Source: Solea solea (Eukaryota; Chordata; Actinopteri; Pleuronectiformes; Soleidae). From it: a DNA stretch of 64,000 bases. Of the stretch, positions 29,990 through 42,234 are shown in pieces (position 1 is the stretch's first letter; each line of letters opens with the position of its first letter). The notes beneath the pieces are model-generated. The model saw only the letters and a list, made by a program, of their open reading frames with translations, ran no database searches and was not told where the DNA came from. The stretch is from NCBI RefSeq assembly GCF_958295425.1, contig NC_081154.1:17359364-17423363 (forward strand), written 5' to 3'. A program made the translations under genes and the position numbers.

Positions 29990-30467
29990 CAGAGAGACAG
30001 TGTCAAAGAGGCTTTCCATTTTTTTTGTGCAATCACAAAGAGGTGGAGACAGGGAGGCTCTGAGAAATAAAAGGAAGGAGGGAAGGAAAGAAAGGAAGGG
30101 AAGGGAAGGAAGGAACCTGTGCACCATTCCTCCATCATCATCAGCAGCAGCAGCATCATCACCACACGCTACAAGTAACAAGAGTAAAAAAAAAAGACAA
30201 AAAACAAACAAACAGAGAAACAGAGAAACAGAACCGAGAGGCAGCAACAGCCGCGCGCGCGCGACTCCCACTGTGCTTTCTTGTAATGGTGGAGTGAACC
30301 AGAGCCACTGATGCCCGCGCGAGACTCCTGGATGTTCTCTGAGAATCACAACAGACAGACAGACAGACAGACAGACACGGCCGTCCAACAAAGACAACTA
30401 AAGTGTGACTGATGTGTAGAGCTTGATGTGCCGCGCGCACTCGACACGAGCCTGAACCAGAAAGCAA
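29990..30467 (+). other. kcnc3: Candidate 5' UTR exon of the kcnc3-like gene
   Basis: A purine-rich then CpG-rich stretch (CGCGCGCGCGCGACTC near 30,253-30,268; CCGCGCGCACTCGACACGAG near 30,431-30,450) ends at a good donor, GCAA followed by GTGAGTATG at 30,468. The first coding exon has a strong acceptor at 39,942 preceded by a long pyrimidine tract, so an upstream noncoding exon on the same strand is expected. This is the best donor in a CpG-rich setting that I can see. The 5' end is arbitrary, and no transcript evidence is available here. Confidence 0.3.
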
Positions 30468-31582
30468 GTGAGTATGAACCGTGTGTGTGTGTGCGCGTGC
30501 TGCCTTTTTATCCTACGTTTATCCGCGAAACGACACATCTGTGGAATCTCAGGAGCATCAGACAACCAAAAAATAAATCGCCCACATTCAACAAGTCTCG
30601 TTTTATGTCTACAATAGCTGCGTTTTTCTCTCTCTACTGCGCGCGCACGCGCGTGTGTGTGCCTCTTTAGGACCATTTCTGGCATAAACACTGACCTTGT
30701 CAGGACCAGTAGTCCTCATGGAGACCATAAACCTGGTCCTAGTGAGGCGCACGCTCATTGCTGAGGAACTGGTTATAGGTTCAGGGCGAACCTAAGATTT
30801 GAATTGTGGTGAAGTTAGGGTTAGACATGAACCTTGCTTTGGGGCTGTGTACATGAATAGAAGTCATTGAAAGAGTCTTTAAAGGATGGCTGTAGGAGAC
30901 TGCGTGTGTGTGCGTGTGTGTGTGTGTGTGTGTGTGGATCAGTGACTGGAGGAATCAAAATAATATGTGAGAAGGAAAATGGAATCATCTTATCTTATTG
31001 TGTTTTTTTTTTTTCTTCAGCGGTGCTTTGATACAAATGATTTCAGACAGTCTGCTTTAAAATGTCCACAGGTGTGATGACTGGATTATTGTTATTATTA
31101 TTATTATTGTTAATATTATTATTATTATTGTTATTATTCATGAGTTTGTGTTTATTTTGTGAATCCTGACATTCTTCAGTGCACAAACGGTGGGTGTTTC
31201 CCCATCTACACCATTAGATCAGAGCAGTTCCATGCCTCTGAGGAGTGTGTGTGTGAGTGAACGTGTTTCTCTCTGCATCATTTTTGTGTCTGTCCATCTT
31301 AACTGTTTCCATGTGTGTACTGATTTGTTTTATTTCACGTGCATGTTCAGTGTGTGTGTGTGTGTGTGTGTCTGTGTGTTTTCTGCATGAACACTGACCT
31401 CAGAAATGAGGCAGAACCTCATTTCTGAGGAACTGATGAAGTCTTTTAGGTTGTAAGATTTGAATTGTGGTTAGGTTAAGGTTAGGGTTAGGCTTTGACT
31501 GGTTATGGCTAAGGATAGTCATAACACTTTATTTACACTGTCCACATGAGTGGAAGTCAGTGCAGTGTCCTGAGAAGAAGAG

Positions 31583-31622
<40 letters not shown>

Positions 31623-33429
31623 CCGCCTCATGGCAGCACTGGGTAAGTGTCAAGGTCTGAAATGGAGGTTTGATGATGACACGAGACACACAAACACCAA
31701 CCATACATGAGACAGAGAGAGAGAGGGAGAGAGGGAGAGAGAGAGGAGAGTAAGGTGTGAGAAAGCGATGGGTGGAAGAGGAGGAGGAGAAGAGTTGATT
31801 GTCAGTGGAGTGGAACCAGAGGAAGAACATAACGTCACTGAGCTCTCAACGTGGAAGTCTGTGGGGGCAGTTCAACGTCTAGACTCCTGTCAACTCCCTC
31901 CATCTGCATTACACACAAAGTCTCCAGTTTCATAACGCCTCTTCTTCTTCCTTCACTTTCCAACGCATGACTCAATTTCTTTCTCCTGCTGCCAAGTGGC
32001 TGCAGCCAGCGTGCTCTTCCACTCAGATTCTCAGATTCTCCTCTTCCATTTACTCTCATCCTCTCGCTCTCTTGTCTTTTTTTGCTTTCCCCCACCTCAG
32101 TCCTGCATTATGAATCTACAGCCGGTGCTATTTTTAGCTCGAGGGTAACCCAGAAAACACCCCTTTCCGTTTAGGCGACAAAGACAGGCATGCAGAGGTA
32201 GAGGCATGTTGTGTGTGGATGTGATTGCTAGAGGAGTGATGGCTCTTGCTGTGTAAAAAAAAATAAATCTATTTTGAGGCGATAATTGAATTATGCATCT
32301 GTATCCTGGGTCTGTGTGTGTGACCCTTCCTCTCTCCTTGGCTGAGATGCCCTCTGTCACATCCTCGCATGAGCTTCTCTCGTGGAAACTTTCCCTCTGT
32401 CCTTGAGCTCAGGCAACAGTCACATGACCCACATCTATAGGCTGTATTAAAAGGGACACATTGATATACAACTGTTTGTGATTGGACTGGCGCCATGTCA
32501 TGTGACGTATCCTGCAGTCAGGGTCAGTCACATTGATGTCATAGCTTAATCTTTATTTTCCTCTAAATGTGGATGTCATTTCCCAAATTGACATCATGTT
32601 ACTGTATATCAAAGAGCTGAAACTGGTTATTTACTGATGATACTGATAGAAACAGGAGTGCACAATATTATTGGCACAGCATCGTATTGGCTGATATTGA
32701 TATTGTCACAGATATGAGCAGTCATGCGTTTGGCAGAATTAAACAAAAAGCACAATAGACTGCTACCTCCTTGACTTCTATGACCGCACCCTCTACAACT
32801 ATTACTTTGTGTCGTGTTCAGAGCTGAAACAATTACCAAATTGACCAATTACCAAAATGACCCTATACTGACTAGATTTGTGAAATACACTAATATTATA
32901 TGTATATATACATTATATGTATATATATATACATATTATGTATACATTATATGTATTTATATACATTATATGTATATATATATATACTGTACATACTGTA
33001 TATATACATTTATGTATATATTGATTAAAAATTATTTTAAAAGTCACTTCTTTAGGTTTACGCCTAATTATTTGTGTTATATCAGAATTTGACCATATTA
33101 TGGTTCATTTCATTGTTTCTAACACACGTTAATATCCTTCCTTTAACATTAAAACTCCAAATAAATAAAGCAGGTATTATCCAAAATAAAAGGTAATGAT
33201 TGTATTTTATTTATTTATTCATTTATTTATTTTTTAAAGAGTTTATTATATTGTATTATAGAGTGTATTACAGTGTATTGTCAAACAACCCGTGTGCAGC
33301 TTTAGCCTCATTCATCACCTGACCCTTGACCTTGATGCTCACCTTCATCTTCTCTTTGTTTTCTTTGTCATCTCATTATAACTTCTTTACATCAAACCCA
33401 AACGTCTCTCCCTCTGTGACTGTGACATC
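30468..33429 (+). other. Presumed 5' UTR intron, left part: repeats only
   Basis: Contains a fish dispersed repeat at 30,672-30,900 and again at 31,386-31,584. Both share AACACTGACCT, TGAGGAACTG, AGATTTGAATTGTGGT, GTTAGGGTTAG and a GAAGTCA block that leads into TG runs. Also present are (TG)n at 30,905-30,937 and 31,585-31,617, an ATT run near 31,094-31,136, a (GA)n tract at 31,711-31,745, and an AT microsatellite at 32,897-33,010. No exon is supported. Confidence 0.55.
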
Positions 33430-33740
33430 CGTCCCCTGCTCTACATTTCGTCGCTGCTGAGTTGACAGGTCAGGAATCAGCACAGTGATCCGTCTTTCCT
33501 CGTCGTTTGGCTGCCCTGGCTTCATCTATGATATCGCTGCTCTGCTGGATCATAATAAGCCTAATGATGTCAGGAGGGTCATGCTATTCATTAGGAGCAG
33601 ACGGGCTTAAGTGACCTAAGAGAGATTCAAGAGGAGTGCGGGTTAAATCGGTTTGATCCTGACGTAAATTCTCCGCAAGAACCGCATTTTGAATTAGGAA
33701 GACACTGGAGATTAGCTCTTATTTATCCAGGTCCAAAAAT
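33430..33740. promoter_or_regulatory. Candidate conserved noncoding element
   Basis: Non-repetitive, base-balanced sequence with several TAAT-core homeodomain-type sites (GCCTAATGATGTC, TTCATTAGGAGC, GAATTAGGAAG) within about 200 bp, unlike the surrounding microsatellite-rich DNA. It lies about 6 kb upstream of the first coding exon. Nothing in the sequence alone proves function; only cross-species conservation would. Confidence 0.25.
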
Positions 33741-33850
33741 AGACTTCCTTCCCGACATAACACGCTATCCCATTCCACGCTGCACTCCCCTCCTCCTGCA
33801 CTCGCTGCCCTGTCAGGATTTCTCTGACAGGTGAAGCCACTTCACCTAAA

Positions 33851-34664
33851 GCCCTGTTTCCACCAAGAAGGACAGTTCAGTTTGGAACTGGTAAACTGCA
33901 TTTACATTTACTTTGCTATAGTATTGGAACAGTGAGGCTAATTCCTTTATTTTTGCCGTAGACTGAAAACATTCGAGTTTTGATATCAAAATATGAATAT
34001 GTGACAAGAGATAAACATTTCAGCCTTTACTTTACTTTACTTTACAAAAACCTTGACAGCAAAAGTTTCCCCAACAGTCCAGATTCTAAAGGGTGGAGCC
34101 ACTCACACTGCAGTCTGCTGATCAGAGAATCACCAGCTCTGTGCAAATGGTGATGAAAAAAAAACAGTAAATATAACCTGTATTGCAACAGAGACAGGAT
34201 TAAAGGCTATTTGTGTTTGCTTTTAAATGATAAATTTGCTCTTTTTTGGGGATTTTATTGGAGGAGTACTTGTATTGTGCTGGTCAGGCCGGGTGATGTG
34301 GGAACAAAAAACCCGAGTTGAACCCCAAGTTGCTCCTGATGGCTGTGAATCATTTAAGAAAGTGTTACTTTACTTTTTAAATATATAACTCTGTCACATT
34401 TAGTGTATTTCACAAATATATTGGATAAATATGATGATTTTTTAAACCAGGAGAAGTCATTGCAGGAGTCTCACGACATCTAAAATCAGAGACGATATCT
34501 CATGTCGTGATATTCGGTACATCATGACTTATCAATGTATCGTACAGCAGCCCTAACATGACGTCACACTGTATACGCAGCAGGTGCAGCTCTCACATGT
34601 GGAAACACAAGTCAGATCAGGGTGTACCAGTCCAAACTGCACTGCACCGGTGGAAACGAGGCTC
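33851..34664. mobile_element. Possible MITE or composite with inverted termini
   Basis: The left end GCCCTGTTTCCACC...CAGTTTGGAACTGGTA is matched inversely by the right end, whose reverse complement starts GAGCCTCGTTTCCACC and continues CAGTTTGGACTGGTAC. The shared TTTCCACC and AGTTTGGA-CTGGTA blocks look like ~45 bp imperfect terminal inverted repeats of a common teleost element. The interior includes a second repeat relic near 34,485-34,556 (GACGATATCTCATG...GCAGCCCTAAC). Confidence 0.4.
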
Positions 34665-34979
34665 GACTGACGTCTCACCCAGTGGGTTTATTACCCCTCC
34701 AAAAACTCTCCACACTCATCCTCCTGTGGGCAGGCAGGGTTTTAGCCATGGACACTGACTGAGCTTTCACCGCTCCATTACAGGCTTCATTGCCTCTAGT
34801 CTTCCCATGGAAATGGCCTTGCTAAAAGAAGGAAACCAGAACCACAAGATTGTCTTAAAGGTGACTGAGGTAATCATAGCTGGAGAAGAGCAGTAGCAGC
34901 GTCAGAGGTGGAGATGGTTGTAGGAGAGATGACTGACCAGTATGTACCCACCCTCCTGGGGTGGTGTTACTGCTGCTGC

Positions 34980-35013
<34 letters not shown>

Positions 35014-35768
35014 GTCAGGCCCTGGAGATTACCAAGTTGGCGTTCCTGAGTGGTAGAGCAGCTACATTTCCTCTCTGCTTGCTTAATTGATTGGTATTTA
35101 ATTCATGTTCTGGGAATTGGCCACTGGTGAGCTTTGTTATGATGAGAAATGCCTTTGTTGTTTTTGTCCCCCCCCCCCCCCCCCTTCTTCTCACATGAGC
35201 ACTGTGCGAGCTGCTGGGTGACCATGTGGCCTTGTTCTCTCTTCCTCTCCACCTCCATCCATCCATTCACATTCACGCCGTTCCTATTTCTCTCCATTCT
35301 TATTGGTTTTACTGTCTCACGAACACTAGCCTCACATATGCAGCGACACCTTGTTTAGCGTCTTCGCTCCTCTTGGCACAGTCAGAATCACACCATGAGG
35401 CACAACGACTGTGTGTCTGTGTGTGTTTGTGTGTGTGTGTGTGTGTTGCGGAGGGGGGGTCTGGTGATGCTGTGTGGTGGTGTGACACCGCACTGGAAAG
35501 GGGGGAGGTGACCGCAGTGCTTTCACCGCGCTGCAGTGCCTCGCTTTATCCTGATGGGGTCTCCGCAACACTGGGGAGTTTGCAGGAGAGGAGAGGAAGA
35601 TGAGGTGGGGGTGGGGGGGCAGGTGGGAGAGGAGAGGAGAGGAGAGGAGAGGAGAGGAGAGGAGAGGAGAGGAGAGATGGAACAGTGTGAAGCCTTGTGG
35701 TTACATCCTTTGATGAGGTAGCAGGTGGAAAAAATGGCTGCGCACCAGAAACACATACGTAATTTGTG

Positions 35769-35800
<32 letters not shown>

Positions 35801-38150
35801 AACACGCACACGCACGCACACACATATACATCACAGACTTGCCTGCAGTACCCTCCTGTTCCCCCTGTGGTGCATTTGCCATTAAGCTCAGCTGTCTCTC
35901 TGTTTTTACATCCTCACAGTTGTTTTGCTTCCTCCTCTCTCTCTCCCTCTCTCTCTCATCCCCCCGTCTTTCTGTCCTCTTATTAGTACTGCAGACCTTT
36001 TTTAACCCTCACACACACACACACACACACACTTTCACCTTCGCAACCATTTTGCTACCATATTCCGTGCCACTGCAAGGTCTTTTTCCGTCTTTCTCCC
36101 CCGCCTCCTCTATTTTTTTCCCTCACCATTCCCCCCCAGCATCCTCTTGGTCCCCTCTACCTCTACCCTCCCTCTTTCTGTCCCTTTCTCTCACGAGCAG
36201 CCCTCCGTTTCCATCTCATCTCAGTCTATCTCTCCCCTGCTGTGATTGGTAAAGGCTTTTTCTTTTTTTCTTTTTCGCTTTTTCTGCCAACTGCTGCATC
36301 TGTTCCGCACAGTCAGCACTCCTCCAAATTCCTCCCTTGTTTTCTCTCTCTCTCCCTCACTAGTGTGCACTGCAACCCCCCCCACACCCTTCCGCGGTTA
36401 CTGCCGATGGTACCTCACAGTCAATGCATCCCATAATCCTGCGGTCCCTCCCCCTCTTGCTGCAGTGTTTCTGCTAATATACATTAGTGTCAGTGCAGCG
36501 TCCATGCATGAGCCATGTGCACGCTTGCTGTCACTCTCTCTTCTCTGTAGCTCAGTCCACTGCAGAGTGATCTTCAGTCTCTGATGAATTAGAATCATTA
36601 AACCTCATTTGAGTTGTTTGGTTGTTGCTCTCAGGTGGGTGTGTGTGTGTGTGTGTTTCTCCTCCCCTCGTGGATGTGCAGTGGTGAGCTGTCAGCAGTA
36701 GCATCGTGGCGCAGCACATGGTGGCTGAGGCAGGAAATGCTGCAGGAGAGAGAAGGAGAGGTGGCAGTGGTGGTGGGAAGGAATCATCCCTCGTCTCTGA
36801 TTGTCTCCCCCTCTCTCTTGTACCTCACCCGCTGCTTTTCCTTCTCTCCCCCTGTGCTCGACTTCATTCCTCCATTTTACATCCAGTGCTCACTGTCTAA
36901 CTCTCCTCATGCTTTAACCCCCCTACCCTGTTTCCCCCCCCAAACATCTGCACTGCTGTCAATGATCAAAGTGTTGTTGGTGACTCTCACGCAGGAAAAC
37001 TGCAGCTACTTTGACACAAACTTCACGCGTAACAGTGGAATCAGATCAGAAAAAGCCGGCATCTCTGCCTCAACTCCAAAACAAACTTCCACACGGGAGA
37101 ATATAAGAAGACGTTAATTAAGAAAAATGAATCAGCTGACTCCCAGGGAACAGAAAGCCATTTAACCACAGTTACAGACTTGTGGTCGTCTGGGTATAAA
37201 ATATTCAGCAGCTCAGAGAGAAGCCACCACTGCCCCATGAAGTCAGGAGGGTGCAGGGTTACAGAGTGAAGTTCTCTCTAAATGTCCTGAAGTTGAACAG
37301 AAGCTGCTGCTAAAGAGAAAAAGTTGAGGACGAGGAAGTGGGAGTTTGACGCTGTCCGTGGTGCTGAAACATAAACCCTGCTCACAGTAGCAGAGTTTGC
37401 TGTTGCTGCAGAGCTGATTTACCCTCCTGCTGCCTCTCCTCATCCTCAAATAGTCTAAATGTTCTGCTGCAGATGCTTTTGCAGGATTTTGTTTTCTTAA
37501 AGCAAACTTGTAAAGATGCAAAGCAAACTAGCGAGGCATGACGGCGCAGTGCAACTCTTAAACTCTTAAACGACTGTCGACTATTCGTTTCCGAGCGAGC
37601 AGATTTGACGCTGCTGCAGAAAACGCAGCAAACTAAAAGACTTTGAACGTAAACATTTAAGGCGTTTCACACTGTAATTACACTCACAAATAGCCATGAT
37701 CTTAGAAGAGCTTACCTGAGTGAGTGTTGTCTTTTTCCAGGATCCACAAAAATGGAAAACATTATAAAAATGTAACAATATAAAACTTTATATTTAGTCA
37801 AATTAAAAAAAAAAAATTTAAGCTCATAATCTGAAAAAAGAGAGAGAAATAGTCCAAAACAGACCTCAATAACATGTAAGAAACAATGACTGCAGTGTCC
37901 CACATGGCAGAGAGAGCTAAAGTCTGAGCAGAAGAGCGGAGGAGGAGGAGGTGAGATGAACCAGAGTGAGGGAATCTTACTTTGGGATGGAGATGAAAGA
38001 ATGGGACAGGACGGCAAGTCAAAGAGGACGAGAGAAGAGTGGATTAGAGTAAGAAGCCTGTGATTGGAGGCAGAGGAGGAGAGAAAGAATGGCACAGAGG
38101 GGGGAGGGAGGAGGGGCACTGTTTTTTTTGAATAAGTCAGTGTTGTGAGA

Positions 38151-38181
<31 letters not shown>

Positions 38182-38257
38182 TGAAGCCCTGATTCTCCTC
38201 TTCAATGAAATGTGATTCCTTTATGCGGAATGTGAGAGAGAGCGAGTGAGATGGTGA

Positions 38258-38294
<37 letters not shown>

Positions 38295-39941
38295 TAGTGG
38301 AGGGGTGGGGGGAGAGAGCAAAATAAGTGGCCTTTTACTGCAGCAGAATTTATTCACTTTTCCTCCTCGTGCTTCCTCCTCCCCCCATACACTCTCCCTT
38401 CAGCCCCCTTCTTTCATTACTGGGGGAAGAGACTGTATTACAGTGGCTGTGCACTATACAAGTATGCTGCATTCTCCTCCTGCTCGCTTCACCGCCTCCT
38501 CTTCTCCTCTCCTCCTCTCCTCCTCTACATCTCTCCATTCCTCTCTCCTTTAGCCCCGTGTTTTCAGGTGTTTGTCTGAGCCTGATCGTCCTTTTCTCTC
38601 CTTCCAGTAAGAATCACAATCCATGGCCTCCTCCCCCATCCTCACTTTCTCACCCCTCTACCTCCCTCCACTCTTCCTTACACACACACACACACACACA
38701 CACATTGTCAATAACTGGGTATGAATGTCAGTGCAGTTGGAGGATGCTGGTGCAGCAGCAGTGTGTGTGTTTGTAGCACACACTGTAGGCTGATTGAGGA
38801 GATCTAACATTAGAATGGACACTGCACTCTTGGGAGGCAATTAACACACATCTCACACACACACACAGGCTTGTGCAGCTATTCTTCTCAGGACACTACA
38901 TTGACGGTCCCTAACCTCAACCACCATTCAAATCTCAGCCCTAAACTACCTACTTAAGACCAGGTTTTGGTCTCCAAAAGCCAAAGCCAGTAAAGACCAG
39001 CGTGCACTGCAGTCATGTGACCTGGGAATGAATGACCATGAATCACATTCTCACATCCCTTAAAACCAATTTAAATCCAGGATCAAAAAAGAAAATATAC
39101 TGATACCAATATTAAACTGGCTAGCTCATTCACTTCCTGGTCACATGATGTTGGTGGCAGACGTCTCTCTTTTATTCTTTTCCTGATATCCAATTTTTTT
39201 TTTCCAATTTGGCTGATCCCTAGTTGCAGGTGGGAGGTGCGTCTGTGCGCGTTTAGAGCTGAAGTGTGTCACTTAAAGACAAATATAGACAAATGTTCAC
39301 ACGCTGCCGATCATCAAACGCCTATAAGCTCCACGCGACTCTCCGTGTTTCTCAGTGGAGCAGTGTTCAGCACTCGTGTTGCCCTGCAATGTTCCCAGGC
39401 TGCACACAGGAAGTGAGTCATTTTATATCAACACAGGTGGACGGCAGCAGCAGAGACATTACACTAGTGAAGCGAGACTTGTCGCCGCCCGCTCTTGCAC
39501 CTCTGCTGTATACACACAAGTGCTCCCTTCAGGCAGTTCTGATAGTATTGCTTGACAAGAGCCTGTTTTCAGATGAATAATAACATCGTCATCGTCAACG
39601 GCAAACAGTTACATACTGCAGCTTTAAGTGTCACAGTGGCCTCGTGCAGGGATTTAAACCTGTTATGGACATTCCTGTTGTGTGTGTGTAAGTGTAGCAT
39701 GTATGTTGTGTGTTTTTCCCACAATACTGCGCTGATAAGTTGAAGCCACGCCCCCCTTCATCACTCCCTGCACCTGCACAAGGTCACTCCATCTTCTGAT
39801 GATGTTCACGTTCGCACACGTGCGCCTGTGATGAGCGCGTGCCTCTGGCATGTTATTGTATGTGACACCTATGTATTACTTGTGCTAAAATGTTTGCCTC
39901 TTCTTCCTCTTCACTCTCACTCTCTCTCTCTTTCCCCGCAG
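34665..39941 (+). other. Presumed 5' UTR intron, right part: microsatellite-rich
   Basis: No exon is supported. It contains (TG)n at 34,983-35,011, a poly(C) run near 35,168-35,184, (GGAGA)n at 35,627-35,676, (CA)n at 35,779-35,801 and 36,009-36,030, (GA)n at 38,262-38,290, (CA)n at 38,681-38,703, and several kilobases of C/T-rich strand-asymmetric sequence. At 38,868-39,005 lies a reverse copy of the repeat seen at 30,672 and 31,386. The pyrimidine asymmetry keeps many antisense frames open by chance. The intron ends in CTCTCTTTCCCCGCAG at 39,941. Confidence 0.55.
35627..35676. repeat. (GGAGA)n pentanucleotide microsatellite
   Basis: About ten tandem GGAGA units, homopurine on the plus strand, a sequence type able to form triplex or quadruplex-like structures. 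Confidence 0.9.
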
Positions 39942-40022
39942 ACTCCTCAGACTCCTCCCTCCTCCTCCTCCTCCCTTCGGTCTCTCTCATCCTCTCCCTC
40001 TCCCTCCCCCCCCCGGTCCTCT
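39942..40022 (+). other. kcnc3: 5' UTR part of the first coding exon, kcnc3-like
   Basis: After the acceptor CTTTCCCCGCAG at 39,941 the exon starts ACTCCTCAGACTCC and runs through a C/T-rich 80 nt leader to the start codon. The leader is so pyrimidine-rich that the exact acceptor could differ, since several AGs lie nearby. The long in-frame extension upstream to 39,828 is therefore treated as noncoding. Confidence 0.5.
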
Positions 40023-40643
40023 ATGCTCAGTTCGGTGTGTGTATCCTCTTTCAAAGGGCGCAAGGGTGGGAACAAGTCGTCCAACAAAGCATGTTACAGC
40101 GCAGACATGACTTGTCCGTCGGAAAGCGAGAAAATCGTGATAAACTGCGGGGGGGTGCGGCATGAGACCTACCGCAGCACCTTGAAGACGCTGCCCGGTA
40201 CCCGCCTGTCATGGCTCACCGAACCGGACGCGTTCTGCAACTTCGACTACGACCCCAAATTGGACGAGTTCTTCTTCGACCGCCACCCGTCAGTCTTCTC
40301 CTTCATCCTCAACTACTACCGCACGGGGAAGTTACACTGTCCCAACGACGTGTGCGGCCCGCTGTTCGAGGAGGAGCTCGCCTTCTGGGGCATCGATGAG
40401 ACGGACGTGGAAGCGTGTTGCTGGATGAATTACCGGCAGCATCGGGATGCGGAGGAGGCGCTGGACAGCTTTGAGAATCCGGAACCGGACGCGCCGGACG
40501 ACGACCCGGCACTGGGCGGTGCGGACGGGGACTTGAAGAGACTGTGCATGCAGGAGGACGCGAGGAAAGCGGGCTGGTGGAAAACCTGGCAACCCAAGAT
40601 CTGGGCGCTCTTTGAGGACCCGTATTCCTCCAAATATGCCCGG
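40023..40643 (+). CDS. kcnc3: Kv3.3-like voltage-gated K+ channel, coding exon 1 (N-terminus and T1 domain)
   Basis: This exon encodes residues 1-207 and ends CGG before donor GTGAGT at 40,644. The N-terminus [18 protein letters not shown] matches the inactivation-ball type of Kv3.3/Kv3.4. The T1 tetramerisation domain follows (about 37-140): [40 protein letters not shown]. It includes the Shaw-type zinc site H105-x5-C111-x20-C132-C133. The exon closes with [14 protein letters not shown] just before S1. GVRHETY and the C-terminal exon favour KCNC3 over KCNC1, 2 and 4, though the N-terminus is also close to KCNC4. The first AUG has a weak context (T at -3), and a second in-frame AUG at 40,107 has a strong one (G at -3). 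Residue 42 is Cys where most Kv channels have Val (N-V-G-G). The channel acts in the plasma membrane as a fast, high-threshold delayed rectifier or A-type channel (family knowledge). Confidence 0.93.
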
Positions 40644-40674
40644 GTGAGTTCGCACCTGTCTGCCTGTCTGTCTG

Positions 40675-40715
<41 letters not shown>

Positions 40716-41988
40716 CTGTTGTCATGACAATGCATGATTAAGTTTTCAAACTTTAAATGTTGTGTTAACACTGCGACCGCAGGACAAATAAAAAACAACC
40801 CAGTGTGCTGGCATGCGCGCGCGTGCCAGTGCAGCAGGATACAGACTTGCTGATATTGAATAATTAATGTTGATAGCATAGGAAAAATGGAAAATGCTAT
40901 ATGCAGCTGTATCTGTGGGTGGATGGGACTATAGTGTGATCACCTTCATGTCTTTGACTCCACACATCGCGTGTTCACATATATACTGAATGCAGTTGTT
41001 TTTATAGCTGTCATAATTCCTGTGGCGGTTTGAGCAGCTTTCACACGCGTCTGTCTCCAAACGCAGCCGCTCGCTGCACCTCCTGCATCCAAACGCCTCC
41101 ATTAGGTCACATTGGAGCGTTTACGATGCACATCAGCGCTCCAGTCTTATTTATGGCGCTCACACGATGCCGAAGCCTCACTTTACATGTGTGTACAACA
41201 TTTGTCCTTGGTGTGAGTGCCCTCTGTCCCGTGCCGCTGGGCACACACATCCTTTTACGCAGTATGATTCTCATGCACATAGTTTAAAAGCAGATATTAT
41301 AGGTGGCGTTTGATCACACAGGTGTGTGAGTAACAAGTACCACTGGCTGTTTTTCATTCCTCACTCAGAGAAACAGCCACAGTGGCTTTTTTCTTCCCCT
41401 CAGAACATCCCATTACAGACACATCTAGCCGCTTGATCACATCTGCTTTTGATTTGTGCCGTTTTATGCTCTGTCTATGCTTTTTCTGTTGGTACTTGTG
41501 AGGTTATGTTAGGGCGAGCCGTCACTTCCGTGGCAGATTCATCTTGTCTGGGATTTTCTCCATGAATTGGAGCCGTTTGGTCCATGAAATGGGCAACTGG
41601 TTGTCTCTTCTCTTTTGAATTCCACCTCCTTTTCTTACCGATGATCTTGTGATGATCCCGTGGTTGTGCGCACACATTTTCATTCATCTGTCAGTTGTTT
41701 TCTGGATTCATTTTAAAATGCCTCGTTTCGTTGTCCACAAACCAAAGATATTCACTTCCCTGTGAAAGAAACCCAGAACATATTCACATTTGAGAACTCA
41801 CTCATGCCTATTAGGCCACTCTCAAAATAGTTGTTGAATAATTTAGTAATCGATAAGGGAACAATTAATCACTTATCAGCCTGTGATGTGAGTGCATGCA
41901 TATACAGTAAAACCAGACAGTCAGCAGACACCTGCAGTGTCCCCTTCATGCCATCACATTGAAAAAGAGAGGAGAGGAATGTCAGCCG

Positions 41989-42029
<41 letters not shown>

Positions 42030-42194
42030 GCACCAGGTTTTACATACACCTAGTTCCCTCCAAGGCACAGGGAAAGTGTCTGGCTGTGATGGACAGATAG
42101 TCTGCGTGTGGTATCACCTGATGTCATTCTCCCCCTAACTGGATTGATTCCTCACCAGTCCACTCCTGGACGTGCCGTTGCTGCTCCACGCAAC

Positions 42195-42234
<40 letters not shown>

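Noticed and set aside
29806..30397. Antisense Leu/Ser-rich open frames
   Set aside because: They reflect G/A-rich plus-strand sequence; no domain, splice context or homology is visible.
31460..31490. Telomere-like GGTTAGGGTTAGG
   Set aside because: Only two imperfect units inside a dispersed fish repeat also present at 30,672 and 38,868; not an interstitial telomere array.
35725..36252. 175-codon Ser/His/Thr-rich open frame
   Set aside because: It spans two CA microsatellites and C/T-rich DNA lacking in-frame stops by composition.
39828..40022. In-frame extension of the channel exon upstream of MLSSVCVSS
   Set aside because: It crosses a strong pyrimidine tract with CCCCGCAG at 39,941 and encodes low-complexity Leu/Ser sequence. 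Kv3.3/Kv3.4 proteins begin at the MLSS/MISS motif.
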